Below, piece after piece: positions 17,853 to 27,006 of a stretch of DNA of 64,000 nt. Source of the stretch: Verrucomicrobiota bacterium (GTDB lineage: Bacteria > Verrucomicrobiota > Verrucomicrobiia > Limisphaerales > JAFGQR01); contig JAFGQR010000050.1 of the NCBI GenBank assembly GCA_016935555.1, forward strand, positions 1 to 64,000, written 5' to 3'. Positions within the stretch are counted from its first letter, which is position 1. Each line of letters starts with the position of its first letter. The translations under genes and the position numbers were made by a program. Under the pieces are notes generated by a model, which was given only the letters and a program-made list of their open reading frames with translations, ran no database searches and was not told the origin of the DNA.

Positions 17853-18428
17853 CTAGTGGATTTCGCCCAGGGCGGGATTCTCCATGAACGCGTAGCAGAG
17901 CATGTGGCAGATTCCCATCTGGGCGTCCTCGACGCGGCCGTAGTGGGTGGCGTTGATGACGAGGACCTCGCGGGCCAGTTCGGCCACCCTGCCGCGCTTG
18001 CCGCCCACCAGCGCGATCGTGTGCAGCCCGTGCGCGTTGGCCCATTCCACCGCGCGCACTAGGTTCGGCGAACTCCCGCTCACGCTGAGCGTCAGCAGCA
18101 GGTCCCCCCCCCGGCCGTAGTTCATCAGCTGCCGCACATACACCTCCTCGTAGCTGTAATCGTTGCCCAGCGCCGTGATCCAGCTCACGTTGTCGTTCAA
18201 CGACAACACCCGAAACCGCGCGCCCGCCTTGTCCGACGATCCCTTGCCGAGGTCGGTGGCGAAGTGCGACGCGTTGGCGGCGCTGCCCCCATTGCCCGCG
18301 ACGAAAACCTGGCGGTCCTCTTTCAACGCGGCGCGCAGGGTCTCGATCAAGCGCGCCACCAGCGCGATCGGGATCGAGTCGAGCGCGGCTTTCTGCGCCT
18401 CGATGTAGTCCGTGATCCATGCGTTCAT
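17853..18428 (-). CDS. gmhA: Phosphoheptose isomerase-like SIS protein
   Basis: A 191-aa single SIS-domain protein. The phosphosugar-binding loop FVAGNGGSAANASHFATDL lies near residues 40-58 and a second one, LTLSVSGSSPNLVRAVEWA, near 108; both match GmhA. It converts sedoheptulose 7-phosphate to D-glycero-D-manno-heptose 7-phosphate, the first step towards the ADP-heptose that WaaF uses. The ORF track gives a 484-aa frame, but the upstream 290 residues are antisense-like and the protein clearly starts at MNAWITDYIEAQK. It lies between the TPR gene (68 bp upstream) and the CorC-type gene. A DiaA-like SIS protein is an alternative, less likely given the LPS genes nearby. Confidence 0.85.
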   Translation of the reverse strand: MNAWITDYIEAQKAALDSIPIALVARLIETLRAALKEDRQVFVAGNGGSAANASHFATDLGKGSSDKAGARFRVLSLNDNVSWITALGNDYSYEEVYVRQLMNYGRGGDLLLTLSVSGSSPNLVRAVEWANAHGLHTIALVGGKRGRVAELAREVLVINATHYGRVEDAQMGICHMLCYAFMENPALGEIH

Positions 18429-18496
18429 GCCACCACTATGCCACCGCGCGGATGCCAGGGACAGCTTGAAATGAGCGGACGCGGCTCGGACTGCCG

Positions 18497-20773
18497 CTAC
18501 GGTTGGAGGGCTTGCTCGACCAGGGCCAGTTCCTCGGGCAGCAGCTTGCCCTTTCGGGCGAGCTCCAGGTATTTCCTGGCCTTGTCGGCCTGGCCGTTGG
18601 CGGCGAGCAGCACGCCGTAATAGGCGGCCACTGCGGGGACGTCGAGCATTTCGGGTTTGAGGGTTTCCAGGGCTTGAATGCCCTCGGCGGTGTTGCCCTG
18701 GAGATGAACCGAATAGGCGTAGGTGGCGGCAAACGCCGCGTTGTCGGGCTTGACCTGATACACGTCCCGGGCCAGTTCGTGCGCGCGCGGCAGCTGCTGC
18801 TTGAGCAGCAGCAGGGTCGACGCAAGATTGTTTTTGGCGACGACGAATTTGAGGCTTTCGCTGACTTCCTTGAGGCTGGAGGAGACGAGGTGGGCATAGA
18901 GCCGGTTCAAGCCGCGGGTGTTGCCCCGCTGTGCATACCAGTCCTCGAGGGCCTGGAGCGCGCGCCCTTCGCTGGGAAACCGCTCCGCAATGAGCCACAG
19001 CAGGTCTTCGCGTTCCTGGTGCCACCGCCACGCCTGCGCCATCCGCACCAGCGTCTGCAGCGCCCGCAGGCTCTCGGTGGCCTCGGCCACCGCGGATTGC
19101 CACAGGCTCTTGGCCTGGGCCGCGTCGTTTTGTTTCGCGGCGGCGCCGGCCAGCACCGCCAGGCGCAGGAACTCCTGGTATTCCCAGTCCTTCCCCTTGA
19201 GGTATTCCTCCAGCTTCGCCCAATCCTGCAGGCCGATGTAACAGTCGCTGATCGCCATCGTCACCGGCTGTTGCTGGCGCCTTTCTTCCGGCAGCGCCAG
19301 CAGCCATTCCAACGCGCCGCCGGCGCGCTCGTGCCGGATCATCCAGTTGGCCAACGCGTGAATCCGCTCCGGACGCTCTTCCGCCTCCCGGCGGAGCGTC
19401 TCCAGGGATTGCTCCAGCGTGGCGGCCTTGGCCTCGTGAAGAATGGACAGGCGCAGCATCCGGTCCTCGAACGTGGTCTGCGGGTCGGCGACCAGCTCGT
19501 CGGAGAGCTGCAGGGCGCGCGCGAGGTCCTTTTTCTGGACGGCAAACTGGATGAGGTGTTGCAGGGCGCTGCGGCGGGTTTTGGGCTCCTTGGCCAGGGC
19601 GGCCAGCTTGGCCTGGGCGTCATCGACCACCGCGGCGTCCTCGGATTGCAGGTGCAACACCGCCAGGTTCAGCTGCAGCAGCGGATTGTCCGGGTCGATT
19701 CGGGACGCTTCGGCCAGATGATGTTCCGCTTGCGCGAGCCTGCCTTTGGTCATTTCGAGCATGGCGGCCACCTGGTGGTACTCCGAGGTGTTCCGGTCCG
19801 CCTCGGGAATGTTCTGGAGGGACATCTGGGCCACAAACGGGTTCTGCAGCATCAGCGCGGTGCGCGCCAAGTCCAGTTTGTTGCTGGCGGCCGCCGGCTC
19901 CAAATCCACCAGCCGCTGGCGCCACTTGATCGCGTCGGGCAGCCCGGACAGTTCGGCCAGACGCGCCATGATGCGGGTTGCCTCGACGCGGGTGGGGCGC
20001 ATCGAGAGGGCTTTGCGCGCCGCCAAGCTGGCCTTGCGATAATCGCCGGCCGCCATGAACGCCGTTGCCTGAGCCTCGGAACGTTTTGCACCCCATGTCT
20101 TGTAGGCCCGATACGCGGGCCGGGCGACGGCCAGACCGCACGCGAGCACCAGGAGCACCGCAGCCACGCGCACCAGGACTTTGCCCAGCGGCATTGTGCG
20201 CTTGCCGCCGGATCCGGCCAGGGGTCTGGTGGCGCGGTAGGCGGTCTGCCGCAGGTCCACCTTGCGGGCCACGCTCCGGAGTTCCGCCGGAAACGCGTCC
20301 CCGAGGAGCAGCCGGTTCAAACGCGCCAACCGCTCCCCGCGGGGCCGCTGCGTGAGCAGGATGCGGGTGTCCTTGCAGAAGGTGACGGCGGCAAACCGCT
20401 GCCGCTCGTAGATCAGATCGCCCTGGGCGATCGCGTTGAGTTCGTCCAGCAGCCGTTGCTCAACGGCGCGCGCGTCTCCGCCCGACGGCTTGAAACTCGC
20501 CAGCGCTTGCCGCATGGGTTCGGAGAACCGGCTCTGGAGAAATTCCGCGACCGGCTCGGTCGGCGTGGCGAGTTTCGCCACCAGGGACGGCAGGTCCAGA
20601 ATGTCATGGGGCCCAAACGGCGGCGCCCCGCGGCGGGCGGCCTGCCGCTCCCGTGTCGCCGCGCGCGACACCGCCGTCCCCTGGGGACGCCCGGGGCGGC
20701 GCGGGGGACGGTTTCTGTCGAATCGCCGGGGAGGCCGCTGTCCGTCTCGTCTTTGCACGACCCATCCTCGCAT
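18497..20773 (-). CDS. Membrane-anchored TPR protein
   Basis: A 758-aa protein. Residues 1-50 are Arg/Pro-rich and probably disordered, or the real start is internal. Residues about 52-165 form a distinct N-terminal cytoplasmic region (FGPHDILDLPSLVAKLATP..GDAFPAEL) that I cannot name. One transmembrane helix (VLVRVAAVLLVLACGLAV, near residue 205) follows, and the rest is a long alpha-helical solenoid with TPR features (AFMAAGDYRKASLAARKALSMRP; PLLQLNLAVLHLQSEDAA; the closing ARKYLELARKGKLL). It is likely an inner-membrane scaffold facing the periplasm. It is the first gene of the run leading to gmhA, which may tie it to envelope work. Confidence 0.72.
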   Translation of the reverse strand: MRGWVVQRRDGQRPPRRFDRNRPPRRPGRPQGTAVSRAATRERQAARRGAPPFGPHDILDLPSLVAKLATPTEPVAEFLQSRFSEPMRQALASFKPSGGDARAVEQRLLDELNAIAQGDLIYERQRFAAVTFCKDTRILLTQRPRGERLARLNRLLLGDAFPAELRSVARKVDLRQTAYRATRPLAGSGGKRTMPLGKVLVRVAAVLLVLACGLAVARPAYRAYKTWGAKRSEAQATAFMAAGDYRKASLAARKALSMRPTRVEATRIMARLAELSGLPDAIKWRQRLVDLEPAAASNKLDLARTALMLQNPFVAQMSLQNIPEADRNTSEYHQVAAMLEMTKGRLAQAEHHLAEASRIDPDNPLLQLNLAVLHLQSEDAAVVDDAQAKLAALAKEPKTRRSALQHLIQFAVQKKDLARALQLSDELVADPQTTFEDRMLRLSILHEAKAATLEQSLETLRREAEERPERIHALANWMIRHERAGGALEWLLALPEERRQQQPVTMAISDCYIGLQDWAKLEEYLKGKDWEYQEFLRLAVLAGAAAKQNDAAQAKSLWQSAVAEATESLRALQTLVRMAQAWRWHQEREDLLWLIAERFPSEGRALQALEDWYAQRGNTRGLNRLYAHLVSSSLKEVSESLKFVVAKNNLASTLLLLKQQLPRAHELARDVYQVKPDNAAFAATYAYSVHLQGNTAEGIQALETLKPEMLDVPAVAAYYGVLLAANGQADKARKYLELARKGKLLPEELALVEQALQP

Positions 20774-21001
20774 GTCCCACCGGCGCGGGTCAATCGCCGT
20801 CCTGCGGCGCTGCGGGGGGCAAGGCCGCGTCTGCCTGGAGTTTCCCCTTGATTTAGGGGTATATTGCTGTTACTTGTTTAATCACTCGAACACACCCAAC
20901 CATGTCCTGCTGTTAAGGATGGCAGCCTGCCGCTTTCGAGATGGTGCCAGGGACGAGCCGTTTTCGCGCGGGTTCTGCTTGAGGACGCGGGGAGGGGGCG
21001 A

Positions 21002-24000
21002 ATGGTGTTGTTTAACCATGGTGTCGCGTCTATGAATAACGTGTTGTGTCCCGCGAAAGCTCGGCGTTCGCCGAAGAAGGCGGCTGCGTGCGTCTCGTGG
21101 CGGCTTTTCCCGGTTTTCCTGGCGGCCTGGGCTCTCCCGGAGCTGCTTCTGGCGGTTCCTCCCTGTTCGCCCGACCTTCAGCCTCCCGCAATCGTCTTTT
21201 GCCCGCCCGATGGGGGGGTCGAATGCGGCACGCCGCTGACCCCTCCGAACACGGGCGGCACGGCGCTGGCGGTGGATGCGTGCGATCCGGCGCCGCTGGT
21301 CACCTACGCCGACCGCGGGCCGCTGACCGTGATGCCGGCGGATCTTGACGGGTGGGTTTTTGCCGTGCAGGGGCTTCCGTTGACGGCCGTGGCGGAAATG
21401 ACCGCGGGGCCGGGCACGCCACCGCTGGGTTCGGGCAGCTTCCATGTCTCCATCGGCGCCAACGGCGAGAACCTCACCGAACTGCGCAACTTCGGCTTCG
21501 ACCAGGTGCCGCTGGCGAAAGTCACCGAACTGTCCTACCGGACCTATCGCACGATGGACGGCGCCGGGCTCAACCGGAGCATTTACCTGATGCTGAATGT
21601 GGACACTGACGGAAACGGGGCCGGCGACGACGTGATTTATTTCGAGCCGCGCTTCCAGAGCGGCAGCAACCCCGCCCTGCCCGACCAGGGGCCGACCGTC
21701 ACGGGCGTCTGGCAGAAGTGGGATGCGCATCATGGCGGCTGGTGGTCCATCAACCATCCCGAGGTCATGACCCCGGGCCCCGGCGTCCAATCCCTGGCCA
21801 CCTACCTCGCCGCCTTCCCGGGCGCGCGCATCGTCAACAGCGTCAGCGGCGGCGGCGTCCGGTTGTCCGCCGGCGGGGGCGCGGGCGCGTGGGATTTCTT
21901 TGACGGCCACGCCGATTACCTGGTGCTGGGCACCAACGGCGTCTCGCAAGCCTACGACTTCGACGTCGCCCCTGCCACCGTTTGCCCGACCGTCATCATC
22001 CGCACCTGGACGGCCGCCGACCAGAGCGGCAACGCTGTGTCATGTTCCCAGAAACTGACCGTCGCCGACACGACGGCTCCCGTGCTGAGCTGCGGCTCGG
22101 ACCGCACGGTGGCATGTCACGAGGCCTGGGATTTTGACGAGCCGACGGCAACCGACGCGTGCGGCGCGGTCACGCTCACCCTCGTGAGCGCCGTCACCAA
22201 CACCACCTGCCCCTTCAGCTTCGTCGCCACCCGCACCTGGCGCGCCATCGACCCGTGCGGCAATGTCGCCGAATGCACCCAGACGGTCAGTTCGGCGGAC
22301 ACGCAGCCCCCGGTGGTGGCGGGTCCGGCGGACGTGACCGTGGAGTGCACCGAGAGCGTCGCGCCGGCCGCCACCGGCACTGCCACGGCCTCCGACAACT
22401 GCGATCCCCAGCCCACCGTCACCTGGAGCGACACCGAGACGCCCGGCGCCTGCCCGCAAGAGCGCGTCATCACGCGGACATGGACCGCCACCGACGCGTG
22501 CGGCAACGCCGCGAGCGTCGACCAAACCATCACCGTGGCCGACCGCACGCCTCCGGTGGTTACTTGCCCGCCGTCCGAGACCGTCGAGTGCGGCACGCCG
22601 TGGAGTTTCGACCTGCCCGCCGGCACGGATGCCTGCGGCCCCGTGACCGTCACCGAGGTGAGCACCGTCACCAACTCGGCCTGCGGCGACACCATGACCG
22701 TGTCCCGGACCTGGCTGGTGGCGGATGCCTGCGGCCTCGGGGTGCCCTGCGTCCAGACCATCACCGTGCAGGACACCCTTGCCCCGATCGTGACGTGCGT
22801 TCCCGACAAGACCGTCGAGTGCGGCCTGCCGTGGGCGTTCGACGTGCCGAGCTACAGCGACGAATGCGTCTTCGAGTCGCTCGTGTTCGACAATTCCGTC
22901 AACGACGCCCAGTGGCGGTTCAGCAGCGGCACCACCGAGGTCGGCGATGAAATCGTGCTCGCCGGCGCCGCGCGTCAGATCACTCGGTTCGCCTTCGAAT
23001 ACTTCGGCGTCAACCGGAACACCCAGGCCGAGGAGTTCGAGGGCAGCGTCACCGCCCGCGTCCGGTTCTATGCCAACGACGGCCCGGGCGAATACCCCTC
23101 CCCCCAGACGGTGCTGTACGACAGCGGCGAGTTCGCGGTGCCGGCCACGGTGCGATCGGTGGTGACCATCGAGGATTTCCAGCTCGAAGCCGTGGTCCCC
23201 CTGGCGGGCAACGTGCCAGACTCGTTCACGTGGACCGTCCAATTCGGCGGGCTCGGCCCGAATGACGACGTCGGCCTGGACATTTACAACCCGATCGTCC
23301 TGGGGCTCAGCTACCCGGATTACTGGGAACGCACCCCGCAGGGCTGGCAATTGAAAGCCCATCCCGACGTCAAGATCGACTTTGCCGCGCGGATCGAGGC
23401 GGCCCGGGAGAACGTGCAGGCCAGGGTGCTCAGCACCGTCACCAACACCCTCGACGGCCAGACCATCGTCGCGACGCGCACCTGGGAGGTCGTGGACCCG
23501 TGCGACAACCGCAGCGAGTGCTCCCAAAATGTCACCGTTCTCGACTCCATACCCCCGGTTGTGACATGCCCCGGCATCATCACCACCAACATCGTCTACG
23601 GCCCCTGCGAACAGGTGGTCGCATTCACCACAACGGCCACCGACGCCGGCATCCCCGTCCCGGTGGTGTGCGTTCCGTCGAGCGGATCCGCGTTTCCGAA
23701 AGGCACCACCACGGTCACCTGCACCGCCACTGACGCCCGCGGCAACCAGGGATCGTGCAGTTTCCCCGTCGTCGTGGTCCCGCCGACCTTCACCCAGACC
23801 GTCAACCGCCTGATTCCCGACGGCGACCCCGGCGGATTGACCAACCGTCTCACGGTGACCACGCCGATCACGTTCCTGACCGACGTCGAGGTCACCCTCA
23901 ACCTCGCCCACAGCTGGAACGGCGACCTCCATGCCTTCCTCGTCCACAACACCGGCCGGGCCGTTCTCCTCAACCGGGTCGGCCGCCGCGCCGGGGACTT

Positions 24001-26038
24001 GCTCGGCTACAGCGACGACGGCTTCAGCGTCACCCTGGACGACGAAGCCGCCGGCGGAGACATCCACGTCTACCGGATGCAGTTGTTCGGCAACCCCACC
24101 ACGCCTCTCGTCGGACCGCTCACCGGCCTCTGGGCGCCCGACGGACGCGACACGCCCCCGGCCCAGGCCCTCGAGTCCGACCCGCGCACCGCCCTGCTGA
24201 GCGCCTTCCGGGGCATGGACCCGAACGGCGTCTGGACGCTGGTGGTGGCGGACCTGCAGCCGGGCGATGCCGGCTTGCTGCAGAGCTGGGGCGTGCAGTT
24301 CTGCGGCGAACTGGGCGTCCCCCCGACCATCACCGCGCCGCCGGTGTCCGTCACCGTCGAATGCGGCACCGACGCGACCTTCAGCGTCACCGCCATCGGC
24401 TCGCCGCCGCTGTCGTATCAGTGGTATTTCGGATCCGCTCCCATCGCCGGAGCGACGGCGGCCACCTTGACCGTGCCGGGTGTGCGCTACGAGGATTTGG
24501 GGGATTACTCGGTGGTGGTCCGCAACGACCACGGCCAGGCCACCAGCACCGCGGCCACCTTGAGCCTCGTGGATACCCGGCTCCCGGAAATCACCTGCCC
24601 GCCCGCGATCACCGTGCCCATCCCGCCCGGCCAATGCTCCGTCGTCGTCCCCAATTACGGGGTTTCCGCCAGCGACGCCTGCGGACCCGTCACGGTTGTG
24701 TGCGTGCCGCCCGCAGGCCAGCCTCTGAGCGCGGGAACCACCCCGGTCCATTGCATTGCCACCGATGCGGCTCTCAACACGGCCGAGTGCAGCTTCGTCG
24801 TCACGGCGCAGGACACGGAAGCCCCCATGCTGGCGGCCTGCCCCGCCGACATCACCGTCGGCACGCAGCAGGGCCAGTGCGCCGCCGCGGTTCCGTTCAC
24901 GCCTCCGGCGCCCACCGACAACTGCCCCGGCACGGCGGTGACCTGCGTCCCGCCCCCGGGAGCAATCTTTCCCGCCGGCGTCACCACCGTGGTCTGCACC
25001 GCTGTCGACGTCGGCGGCAACCAGGCCGCCTGCACCTTCACCGTCACCGTCCTCGACACCGAAGCGCCCGAAGTCTGCATGGACCCGCCCGTCCTCCGCT
25101 CCGCCGGGAGCGAGGACGATTTTGCCGGGCCGGAGCCGGCTTTGGCCAGCGCCACGTTGCAGGAGTACGTTGCCGCGCAGGCGCTGGCGCTGCGCCATTT
25201 CGATTCGCCGGACCCGGATCGCTGGCTGGCGCACTCCTTCGGCGGCCTGCCGGCAAACCTGTCCAGCGCGCGCTTGCGCATTCACGTCCGGGCGCTCGGC
25301 ACCGCGTCGGCCGAAGACACCCTCCAACTCGCCTTCAGCCAGCCGGGCGGATCCCTGCGCGCCGAACAATGGACCCGCCGCTTCGGGTTGTTCGAGGCGG
25401 TGCCGGGACTGCTCCCGGCCACCTGGAGCTCGGGAACCGAAGCCGAATTCGAGCTGGATCTCGCCCGCCTGCCCAACGCCGACGGCACCTTTGCGAATCT
25501 GATGGGTGCGGCGCGGGACGCGGGGGCGTTGGACGTGCTGGCCGGCAACGACACGGATGTCGACTATGTCGTTCTCGAGGTGGAGACCTGCCTTTGCAGC
25601 ACGGACCTCGTCGTGGACAGCGACCCCGCCTTGTGCGGCGCCCGTGTCCCGTTCCCGCCGCCACTCTTCTTTGACAACTGCGATCCGAATCCGGGGGTGG
25701 TCTGCACGCCGCCGTCGGGGAGCGTGTTTGCGCCGGGCGTCACCCGGGTGGATTGCCACGCCATCGACGCCGGCGGCAACATCGGGCGATGCAGTTTCAA
25801 CGTGATCGTGAACGACATCGGCCCCAAGCTGAGCTTCTTCCGGTCGGGGGCGGACCTGGTGCTGAGCTGGCCCGTGGGGTGCGGCGCCTGGCAGCTCGTC
25901 GAAGCCGCCGACCTGGCCAACCCCGTGTCCTGGGTCCCCTCCTCAGCCCCCGTCTCCATCGTGGGATCCGTCTATCGCGCAACCGTTCCCGTCAGCACGC
26001 CGCTCAAGTTCTTTGCCCTCCGCAGCCCTGTGCCTTAG
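21002..26038 (+). CDS. Giant secreted HYR / P-domain / Ig protein
   Basis: A 1678-aa protein with an extended signal peptide (basic region to about residue 33, then LFPVFLAAWALPELLLAV). The order is: a HYR-like domain interrupted by a module of about 220 residues (VMPADLDGWVFAV..YLVLGTNG); four HYR-like domains; a HYR with the same CVFES..YPDYWERTPQGWQLK insert as the 12-kb protein (about 620-790); a HYR; a proprotein-convertase P-domain (TQTVNRLIPDGDPGG..LQSWGVQFCGEL, about 930-1105); an Ig-like domain (about 1107-1190); HYRs, one followed by an insert (FAGPEPALASATLQEYV..); and a C-terminal end domain. It is presumably a surface adhesin. GGGGAGGGGGCG lies just before the ATG at 21002. The gene is divergent from the TPR gene. 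Confidence 0.85.
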   Translation: MVLFNHGVASMNNVLCPAKARRSPKKAAACVSWRLFPVFLAAWALPELLLAVPPCSPDLQPPAIVFCPPDGGVECGTPLTPPNTGGTALAVDACDPAPLVTYADRGPLTVMPADLDGWVFAVQGLPLTAVAEMTAGPGTPPLGSGSFHVSIGANGENLTELRNFGFDQVPLAKVTELSYRTYRTMDGAGLNRSIYLMLNVDTDGNGAGDDVIYFEPRFQSGSNPALPDQGPTVTGVWQKWDAHHGGWWSINHPEVMTPGPGVQSLATYLAAFPGARIVNSVSGGGVRLSAGGGAGAWDFFDGHADYLVLGTNGVSQAYDFDVAPATVCPTVIIRTWTAADQSGNAVSCSQKLTVADTTAPVLSCGSDRTVACHEAWDFDEPTATDACGAVTLTLVSAVTNTTCPFSFVATRTWRAIDPCGNVAECTQTVSSADTQPPVVAGPADVTVECTESVAPAATGTATASDNCDPQPTVTWSDTETPGACPQERVITRTWTATDACGNAASVDQTITVADRTPPVVTCPPSETVECGTPWSFDLPAGTDACGPVTVTEVSTVTNSACGDTMTVSRTWLVADACGLGVPCVQTITVQDTLAPIVTCVPDKTVECGLPWAFDVPSYSDECVFESLVFDNSVNDAQWRFSSGTTEVGDEIVLAGAARQITRFAFEYFGVNRNTQAEEFEGSVTARVRFYANDGPGEYPSPQTVLYDSGEFAVPATVRSVVTIEDFQLEAVVPLAGNVPDSFTWTVQFGGLGPNDDVGLDIYNPIVLGLSYPDYWERTPQGWQLKAHPDVKIDFAARIEAARENVQARVLSTVTNTLDGQTIVATRTWEVVDPCDNRSECSQNVTVLDSIPPVVTCPGIITTNIVYGPCEQVVAFTTTATDAGIPVPVVCVPSSGSAFPKGTTTVTCTATDARGNQGSCSFPVVVVPPTFTQTVNRLIPDGDPGGLTNRLTVTTPITFLTDVEVTLNLAHSWNGDLHAFLVHNTGRAVLLNRVGRRAGDLLGYSDDGFSVTLDDEAAGGDIHVYRMQLFGNPTTPLVGPLTGLWAPDGRDTPPAQALESDPRTALLSAFRGMDPNGVWTLVVADLQPGDAGLLQSWGVQFCGELGVPPTITAPPVSVTVECGTDATFSVTAIGSPPLSYQWYFGSAPIAGATAATLTVPGVRYEDLGDYSVVVRNDHGQATSTAATLSLVDTRLPEITCPPAITVPIPPGQCSVVVPNYGVSASDACGPVTVVCVPPAGQPLSAGTTPVHCIATDAALNTAECSFVVTAQDTEAPMLAACPADITVGTQQGQCAAAVPFTPPAPTDNCPGTAVTCVPPPGAIFPAGVTTVVCTAVDVGGNQAACTFTVTVLDTEAPEVCMDPPVLRSAGSEDDFAGPEPALASATLQEYVAAQALALRHFDSPDPDRWLAHSFGGLPANLSSARLRIHVRALGTASAEDTLQLAFSQPGGSLRAEQWTRRFGLFEAVPGLLPATWSSGTEAEFELDLARLPNADGTFANLMGAARDAGALDVLAGNDTDVDYVVLEVETCLCSTDLVVDSDPALCGARVPFPPPLFFDNCDPNPGVVCTPPSGSVFAPGVTRVDCHAIDAGGNIGRCSFNVIVNDIGPKLSFFRSGADLVLSWPVGCGAWQLVEAADLANPVSWVPSSAPVSIVGSVYRATVPVSTPLKFFALRSPVP

Positions 26039-26042
26039 CCCC

Positions 26043-26068
26043 CCTTTCCCGCCGCCCGGTGGGAAAGG
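26043..26068. terminator. Hairpin between convergent genes
   Basis: CCTTTCCC and GGGAAAGG pair perfectly (8 bp) around a 10-nt loop, five bases after the stop of the giant HYR gene and about 58 bp before the end of the convergent superoxide dismutase gene. There is no U-tract, so it may be a bidirectional pause or termination hairpin rather than a textbook intrinsic terminator. Confidence 0.5.
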
Positions 26069-26125
26069 CACGAGACCGCCGCTCCGCGGGCGCCCCTCCG
26101 GGCGGCACCTTGCCCAACGGCGCGC

Positions 26126-26857
26126 CTATCGGCCCGCGGCGCGATGGCGCTCGGCCACAAAGTCCCAGTCGACCACATGGAACCATGCGGCGACGTAGTC
26201 GGCGCGTCTATTCTGGTATTTGAGGTAATAGGCGTGCTCCCACACGTCCACGCCCAGCAACGGCACCCGGCCTTCGGACAGGGGCGAGTCCTGGTTTGGG
26301 GTGGCTTCGATGGCGAGTTTGCCGCGGGCGAAGGTCAGCCAGGCCCAGCCGCTGCCGAACTGGCCCAGGGCGGCCCGGGTGAATGCGGCTTGAAAGGCTT
26401 CAAACGCGCCAAATGCGCGGTCCATTGCCGCCGCAAGCTCGCCCCGGGGGCGGCCGCCGCCGCCGCGCTTCATCATTTGCCAGAAAAGCATGTGATTGAG
26501 GTGGCCGCCGCCGTTGTTGCGGACGGCGGTGCGGATCTCCTGGGGAACAGTTGCGAGGTGGCGCAGGAGGTCTTCAATGGATTTGCCGGCCAGAGCGGGC
26601 TGGGAGGCGAGGGCTTTGTTCAGGTTGGCAACGTATGCGGCGTGATGCCGGCCGTGGTGGATCTCCATCGTGCGCGCGTCCACGTGCGGCTCCAGCGCGT
26701 CGAACGCGTAAGGCAGCGGCGGCAGCACAAACGGCGCCCCGGCGCTGCCGGCGGGCTGCGCGCCGGCGCAAGGCAGACGGGGTGCGGCCACGACGACGGC
26801 GGCGGCGGCCAGGGCGGTTTTTTTGAGGGCGTCTCGGCGGGGGATGCGGGCGGTCAT
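26126..26857 (-). CDS. Tat-exported Fe/Mn superoxide dismutase
   Basis: A 243-aa protein. It begins with a twin-arginine-like leader (MTARIPRRDALKKTALAAAA), then a standard Fe/Mn-SOD: PPLPYAFDALEPHVDARTMEIHHGRHHAAYV with two metal histidines, the GGGHLNHMLFW helix, GSGWAWL, and the metal-binding block LLGVDVWEHAYYLKYQNRRADYV with the D and H ligands. It dismutates superoxide, here outside the cytoplasm. The ORF track extends it upstream by 132 spurious residues; the leader marks the start at 26857. The gene is divergent from the metallophosphoesterase. Whether iron or manganese is the cofactor cannot be decided from these motifs alone. Confidence 0.93.
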   Translation of the reverse strand: MTARIPRRDALKKTALAAAAVVVAAPRLPCAGAQPAGSAGAPFVLPPLPYAFDALEPHVDARTMEIHHGRHHAAYVANLNKALASQPALAGKSIEDLLRHLATVPQEIRTAVRNNGGGHLNHMLFWQMMKRGGGGRPRGELAAAMDRAFGAFEAFQAAFTRAALGQFGSGWAWLTFARGKLAIEATPNQDSPLSEGRVPLLGVDVWEHAYYLKYQNRRADYVAAWFHVVDWDFVAERHRAAGR

Positions 26858-27006
26858 AGGTTCTCTCGATATCGCGGTTTGTTTGCGGATAAACTGAACA
26901 ATCCCCTCCCCCAATTCAACCGCAAAATGACGCGCTCCGTCCCACGCGCGCGGTCGTGTCGGGACGCCCGTTGACAATCGCGTGGGGGGGGGCATGATCC
27001 TGTCCC

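Noticed and set aside
22040-25759. 1239-aa minus-strand ORF
   Set aside because: Antisense to the giant HYR/P-domain gene; its composition mirrors the repeats of the real gene.
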